Part shown: piece after piece, positions 37,442 to 40,933 of the stretch | Layout of the letters: each line of letters opens with the position of its first letter | How positions within the stretch are numbered: position 1 is the first letter of the stretch | Source of the DNA: Anaerolineae bacterium | Lineage (GTDB): Bacteria > Chloroflexota > Anaerolineae > Promineifilales > Promineifilaceae | Length of the DNA: 40,933 nt | Direction of reading: 5' to 3' | Assembly (NCBI GenBank): GCA_019637635.1 | Contig: JAHBVI010000056.1 | Location: forward strand, 1-40,933 | Made by a program: the position numbers and the translations under genes | The notes under the pieces: generated by a model | What the model was told of the DNA's origin: nothing | Seen by the model: the letters and a program-made list of their open reading frames with translations, nothing else | Database searches by the model: none

Positions 37442-38947
37442 ATGATGAAGTTACTGAAAATAATTGGTGTGGGTTTGTTGTTGGCCGGTTTGGCGGCGCT
37501 GGTGGTGATGATGAATGGGGGCGGGCAGACGGCCGTGTCTGCTGCCACCGCGCCTGAATCCACACAGGGGGGCGTACCCACGATTACCACCTCTCTGGTT
37601 GCCGGCAATTTTGCCTACCCGGTGGATATTGCCAACGCCGGTGACAATCGCCTGTTTGTAGTGGAGCGGGCCGGGGTGATCAAAATTATTGATACCGATG
37701 GGTCTGTGTTACCCACCCCCTTTCTCAATATCACCAGCCTGGTCACATCTTCCCCCAATGAGCGCGGGTTGTTAGGTCTGGCTTTCCACCCAGACTATCC
37801 CAATACGCCCTATTTCTACGTGAACTACACCACCGTAGCCATGGATGGTTATGCCCTGGGTGATACCATCGTGGCCCGCTTCACCGTTAGCGCCAACCCC
37901 AACGTAGCCGACCCCGGCAGCCGCCTGGTGATTATGCACGTCGCTCAACCGGACTGGAACCACAACGGCGGCGACCTTAATTTTGGCGCGGATGGTTATT
38001 TGTACATTGGGTTGGGGGATGGCGGCAGCAGTGGTGACCCGCAAAACAGGGCGCAGAATCCGGCGCAACTGTTGGGCAAGATGCTGCGCATTGACGTGGA
38101 TGGCGGCGGCGGCGCGCCCGATTGTGACAGTGATGGTAATTACACCGTACCGGCCGACAACCCGTTTGTGGATGGCGCGGGTGGGGCCTGTGATGAAATC
38201 TGGCATATGGGGCTGCGTAATCCCTGGCGCTTTAGTTTTGACCGGCAAACGCACGATATGTTCATTGGTGACGTGGGCCAGGGTTTGTGGGAAGAAGTAA
38301 ATTTCCAACCGGCCAGCAGCGGCGGCGGTGAAAACTGGGGCTGGCGTTGTTACGAAGGCAACCATCCTTATAATACCACCGGCTGTCAGCCACCAGAGGC
38401 ATACGACTTCCCATTTTTTGAGTATTCACACAGCCTGGGCATAGCTGTGACCGGCGGTTTTGTTTATCGTGGTACGGATTATCCTGCTCTGCAAGGCTAT
38501 TATCTGTTTGCCGACTATGGTTTTGGCAGCACCTGGGTATCTTACCCCAACGGCAGTGGGGATTGGGACACAACCTTTATTGGCACAATGCCTAATGTGG
38601 CTACGCCTAGCTCCTTTGGCGAGGGGTGTGATGGCGAACTGTACGTGGCTAATTACAGCAGCAGTAATGGCCAGATTTACAAAATTGGGGCAACGGCCGT
38701 CAGGCAATCCTCATTGGGCGGCGGCGACCAGTTGAATTATCTGCCGCTGGTGCTGAAGGAGGAAGATACCCCTTTTCCTGTGACGCCAACCGCCACTAGC
38801 ACCCTGACGGCTACGGCGACTATGACAGCGACCATCACCGCTACAGCCACGATGACGGTGACAGCCACCAACACGGCCACCCCCACCTTTACGCCCACGG
38901 CGACGTTGACGCCAACGGCAACCACTCAGCCGCCGGGGTGTAATTAG
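37442..38947 (+). CDS. Secreted PQQ-dependent sugar dehydrogenase-like protein, second copy
   Basis: A 501-residue paralogue of the preceding protein, with a signal peptide but no lipobox (VGLLLAGLAALVVMM). The propeller keeps GDNRLFVVERAG, GLLGLAFHPDYPNTPYFYVNY, NHNGGDLNFGADGYLYIGLG, GDPQNRAQNPAQLLGKMLRI and MGLRNPWRFSFDR. After it come NYLPLVLK, a motif shared with the secreted protein at 24807, and a Thr-rich tail (TATATMTATI). Two extra Cys pairs (PDCDSDG, GGACDEI) distinguish it from the lipoprotein copy, so it may have a different location or substrate. AAGGAG precedes the ATG. Confidence 0.88.
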   Translation: MMKLLKIIGVGLLLAGLAALVVMMNGGGQTAVSAATAPESTQGGVPTITTSLVAGNFAYPVDIANAGDNRLFVVERAGVIKIIDTDGSVLPTPFLNITSLVTSSPNERGLLGLAFHPDYPNTPYFYVNYTTVAMDGYALGDTIVARFTVSANPNVADPGSRLVIMHVAQPDWNHNGGDLNFGADGYLYIGLGDGGSSGDPQNRAQNPAQLLGKMLRIDVDGGGGAPDCDSDGNYTVPADNPFVDGAGGACDEIWHMGLRNPWRFSFDRQTHDMFIGDVGQGLWEEVNFQPASSGGGENWGWRCYEGNHPYNTTGCQPPEAYDFPFFEYSHSLGIAVTGGFVYRGTDYPALQGYYLFADYGFGSTWVSYPNGSGDWDTTFIGTMPNVATPSSFGEGCDGELYVANYSSSNGQIYKIGATAVRQSSLGGGDQLNYLPLVLKEEDTPFPVTPTATSTLTATATMTATITATATMTVTATNTATPTFTPTATLTPTATTQPPGCN

Positions 38948-38948
38948 G

Positions 38949-38990
38949 ACATTGAGATGGGGATATTGGGACATTTGACCCCATATCCCA
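38949..38990. repeat. Imperfect hairpin between convergent genes
   Basis: TGGGGATATTGGGACA faces inverted CCCCATATCCCAA. It sits between the dehydrogenase stop and the Rieske stop on the other strand and could terminate both transcripts. Confidence 0.55.
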
Positions 38991-38991
38991 A

Positions 38992-39336
38992 TTACAGCTT
39001 AACCTTAACGACGCCTCGATCCTCTTTGGTTTCAAACAATTTCAGGCGGTAATTTTCGTCGGCGGGCCAGAGGATACGGCCGTTGCGCACGTCAAAACAG
39101 TATTCATGGTCGGGGCAGGTGATTTTGAAGCGGCTGAGCCAGCCATCACCCAGGTTGGCGGCGGCGTGGGGGCATTGGGCGCTGAAGGCATAGATGCGCC
39201 CTTCGTAGCGGGTGAGCAGGAGTTTACGGCCGTTGATGGTCACGGCCGTAAGTTCTCCTTCTGGTACGGCCGTTGTCGCCACCGTCTCAAAATAGCCATC
39301 CGCATCCGCCGTTGCCTTTGATTTGAATAGTTGCAT
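38992..39336 (-). CDS. Small Rieske [2Fe-2S] ferredoxin-type protein
   Basis: A 114-residue soluble protein with both cluster-binding motifs: Cys55-Pro-His57 and, 16 residues later, Cys74-Pro-Asp-His77 followed by YCFDVRNG. Such ferredoxins pass electrons to ring-hydroxylating or nitrite-reductase-type enzymes, but no oxygenase is nearby. An NGRKLLLTRYEG strand pair lies before the cluster, as in NirD/ferredoxin types. I chose ATG 39336; a TTG three codons earlier is possible. It begins 18 bases after the stop of the EAD protein gene, so the two are probably one operon, an odd pairing. Confidence 0.9.
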   Translation of the reverse strand: MQLFKSKATADADGYFETVATTAVPEGELTAVTINGRKLLLTRYEGRIYAFSAQCPHAAANLGDGWLSRFKITCPDHEYCFDVRNGRILWPADENYRLKLFETKEDRGVVKVKL

Positions 39337-39354
39337 AGCGTTCAAGCCAGATGT

Positions 39355-40086
39355 CTATTCTGTACGGCGCAGGCGCTTTAAGACAAATTTGGTGGCGGCG
39401 CCGGCGCTTTTGGCAAGGATGGCATTGGTGAACAGGTTGGTAATGCCTTCAACGGCCGTTGGCGCCATGTCCACAATATCCTGGACAAGATCGGCTACCT
39501 TTTCGTCGTCGGCCGTTTCCCCTTTGGCCGTTTCCTCTTTGAGTTCGTTCACTTTGGCGACGGCGGCGGCTTGCTGCCCCGCCGGGGCCTGCTGCGCCAC
39601 CTGTTGCAGCAGCGGCGCAAAGAGGGCGTTCAATTGTTCCGGTGGAATGCCCTGCTGAATGTGAACTTCGGCGTGCGCATGGTCGCCAATGGCAATGCCC
39701 TGCCCAGAGGCTGTGATTTTGTCGCGCCCTACAATATCCCCACCGGCTTTGTCACCGTACACGATGTCGCCTTGCACAACGGTTTGTCCCGCAGCAGCGG
39801 TGGCGCTCCAGGGGCCAGATTGTGGTAGCTGGAAGTCATCCGGGACGGGCGGCCAATATCGGTTGGGGCGTTCGGATGCAGCCAGCGTCACCAATTCTGG
39901 CAGCCGCCCTTCGCGGGCCAGGCGCAGCATCAGCCCGCGCATTTTAGCGGGTAACAGGTCGCCGCCGGGAATGCTTTCGTCGTTGATGTTCAGGTGCAGG
40001 CATAGCATGTGCAACTCTTCTAAGTTGAAGCTTTCCAGCAACAGGTTGTGCAGCATAACTAAATAGGGTTCGGTATTCGTGTTCAT
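39355..40086 (-). CDS. EAD-type (effector-associated, death-like) adaptor protein
   Basis: A 243-residue protein. Residues ~5-80 form a small helical domain (LLLESFNLEELHMLCLHLNI, GGDLLPAKMRGLMLRLAREG, LPELVTLAA) resembling the effector-associated domains of bacterial conflict systems, where such domains link sensors to effectors by like-with-like contacts. Residues ~95-145 are Gly/Asp repeats (VQGDIVYGDKAGGDIVGRDK), a spacer frequent in these proteins. The C-terminal ~95 residues are helical. GGAGG lies before ATG 40086, which I prefer over a longer frame running through a hairpin. No enzymatic partner is next to it in the window. Which EAD subclass it belongs to is uncertain. Confidence 0.75.
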   Translation of the reverse strand: MNTNTEPYLVMLHNLLLESFNLEELHMLCLHLNINDESIPGGDLLPAKMRGLMLRLAREGRLPELVTLAASERPNRYWPPVPDDFQLPQSGPWSATAAAGQTVVQGDIVYGDKAGGDIVGRDKITASGQGIAIGDHAHAEVHIQQGIPPEQLNALFAPLLQQVAQQAPAGQQAAAVAKVNELKEETAKGETADDEKVADLVQDIVDMAPTAVEGITNLFTNAILAKSAGAATKFVLKRLRRTE

Positions 40087-40108
40087 CAAATTCCTCCTTG
40101 CATTAAGG

Positions 40109-40157
40109 GGCTGGTGGCTGGTGGTTAGTGGTTTGTACCAACCACCAGCCACCAGCC
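40109..40157. repeat. 18-bp-arm hairpin, ggctggtggctggtgg family
   Basis: GGCTGGTGGCTGGTGGTT and its exact complement around a 13-base loop, followed by ATTTTTATTTTT on the plus strand. It lies between the PPC protein and the EAD gene (both minus strand). Related words occur at 2981-3025. Confidence 0.9.
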
Positions 40158-40188
40158 ACCATTTTTATTTTTCGTAGTGGGCGGCTGT

Positions 40189-40933
40189 TCATGGCGATAT
40201 AATTCTTAAGGTGAGGGTATACAGTTCGGTGCTGTACGGCCGTCCTACTACGATGTAATAAACCCCATCTGCGGGCAACTCAAAATCTTGAATACGGGCG
40301 TCATAACTGCGTGGGCCATCACCGCTGTCATCATCCTCTATTAAGATCAAGCTATCCGGCCCGATCAATGTCAGGTAGGGGTCAAAGAACTCGTTGGGGC
40401 TTTCCAGATCTATTGTGACGCGATCACCTGCTTTCCCCGTGAACTGCCAGAGCAAATTATCAATTGTTGTTGAAGTCACTATGCCCATACCTGATTCATC
40501 ATCAATGGTGATGGATAAGGGAGTTGTACTTTCCTGAGTTAATGTCAGATCATAATTACCTGAAGAATCATCGTAAACCCCCACTTTAACATAATAGGTA
40601 CCGGTCTGAAAGAGAGGCACCATGCCTGTGTTGTCTCGCCGGTGGCCATAGCCAACTTCCGCGTATCCTAATTGATTCCATAGTTCATCATACAGAGACA
40701 GATAGGCGTTCAAACTGTCATCCACTGTTGAGAGGGTAATGGACACCACATCGCCGACTTGAGCCTCAAATGCCCATACTGTGCTGTCTGTGGTGTGGGC
40801 GCCCTCGGTTTGATTCGGCGTTAACGGCCGTGTCTCATGTTCCCCCACCGATAATTGATAGCCCTGATAGCCCTCACTCCCATCGCCACTGGCGCTGGTC
40901 TGGATGAAATAGATGCCGGTTTCAGGGGCGATG
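40189..40933 (-). CDS. Surface protein with PPC repeats, 5' end outside window
   Basis: The frame is open from the window edge to the stop at 40189 and encodes at least 247 residues; the start lies beyond the window. It holds about two and a half bacterial pre-peptidase C-terminal (PPC) domains, beta sandwiches seen in secreted proteases and surface proteins: WAFEAQVGDVVSITL with DSLNAYLSLYDE and GTYYVKVGVYDDSSGNYDLTL; WQFTGKAGDRVTIDLES with FDPYLTLIGPD and GVYYIVVGRPYSTELYTLTL; and a partial one (GIYFIQTSASGDGSEGYQL) at the edge. No catalytic domain is in the visible part. Apparent internal GTG starts are not real starts because homology continues upstream. Confidence 0.85.
   Translation of the reverse strand, partial: IAPETGIYFIQTSASGDGSEGYQGYQLSVGEHETRPLTPNQTEGAHTTDSTVWAFEAQVGDVVSITLSTVDDSLNAYLSLYDELWNQLGYAEVGYGHRRDNTGMVPLFQTGTYYVKVGVYDDSSGNYDLTLTQESTTPLSITIDDESGMGIVTSTTIDNLLWQFTGKAGDRVTIDLESPNEFFDPYLTLIGPDSLILIEDDDSGDGPRSYDARIQDFELPADGVYYIVVGRPYSTELYTLTLRIISP

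Larger units (their letters stand above)
854..40830. repeat. Dispersed palindromic octamer ACGGCCGT (about 80 copies)
   Basis: The octamer recurs roughly every 500 bases in coding sequence in all reading frames (read as TAV, NGR/DGR or RP) and in a few gaps such as 24781 and 27148. It is absent from the AT-rich left end. At this GC content about one copy would be expected in 41 kb. Flanking bases vary, so the octamer itself is the unit. Confidence 0.9.

Noticed and set aside
1823..40157. Intergenic hairpins as a dispersed CRISPR or as Rho-independent terminators throughout
   Set aside because: No repeat-spacer pattern exists, and most hairpins lack a following T run, so only a few are plausible intrinsic terminators.

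Overview
The window looks like a chromosome segment from a Chloroflexota bacterium, probably an Anaerolineae, Caldilineae or Ardenticatenia relative. The reasons are high GC, many transmembrane Ser/Thr kinases and FHA proteins, a BTAD regulator, Thr/Pro-rich (TPT/TNTP) surface linkers, orphan lipoprotein solute-binding proteins and an EAD-type adaptor. This placement is inferred from gene content only. The first ~770 bases are AT-richer and carry a broken C-terminal fragment plus a small ORF, resembling a toxin/immunity remnant.

From 774 to 24055 lies one signalling and secretion locus. It starts with an FHA-phage-tail-protein-I fusion, a BTAD regulator, a secreted vWA protein with a cytoplasmic FHA domain, and two Ser/Thr kinases. 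The centre is a type VII (ESX/Yuk-like) core: an antisense YukD-FHA fusion, one WXG100 protein, a three-ATPase EssC-type FtsK/SpoIIIE protein, and a helical-hairpin-CHAP protein that is a plausible secreted peptidoglycan hydrolase. It ends with two paralogous giant proteins (kinase-FHA-Ig-TM-ectodomain) and a membrane PP2C phosphatase. The second giant protein has lost the diagnostic residues of its kinase, FHA and M14-peptidase domains, so it is probably a scaffold. In total there are five FHA domains, three apparently active kinases, one pseudokinase and one phosphatase. The likely scheme is phospho-threonine control of a type VII-like secretion machine, with a kinase and the phosphatase sharing the same cysteine-pair ectodomain.

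From 24100 to 38947 is mostly housekeeping and accessory metabolism: a deoxynucleoside kinase, a secreted protein, two orphan sugar-type binding lipoproteins, glycerate 2-kinase, a phosphohexomutase, an NTF2-like protein, a membrane metallophosphoesterase, dTDP-glucose 4,6-dehydratase, a citrate synthase family enzyme, and two tandem PQQ-type sugar dehydrogenases. The right end (minus strand) has a small Rieske protein, an EAD-type conflict-system adaptor and a truncated PPC-repeat surface protein.

Two genome-scale patterns cover the window. The palindromic octamer ACGGCCGT occurs about 80 times, where about one is expected. Many gene borders carry long hairpins built from reiterated short words belonging to several sequence families. 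No tRNA, rRNA, CRISPR array or transposase gene was seen.
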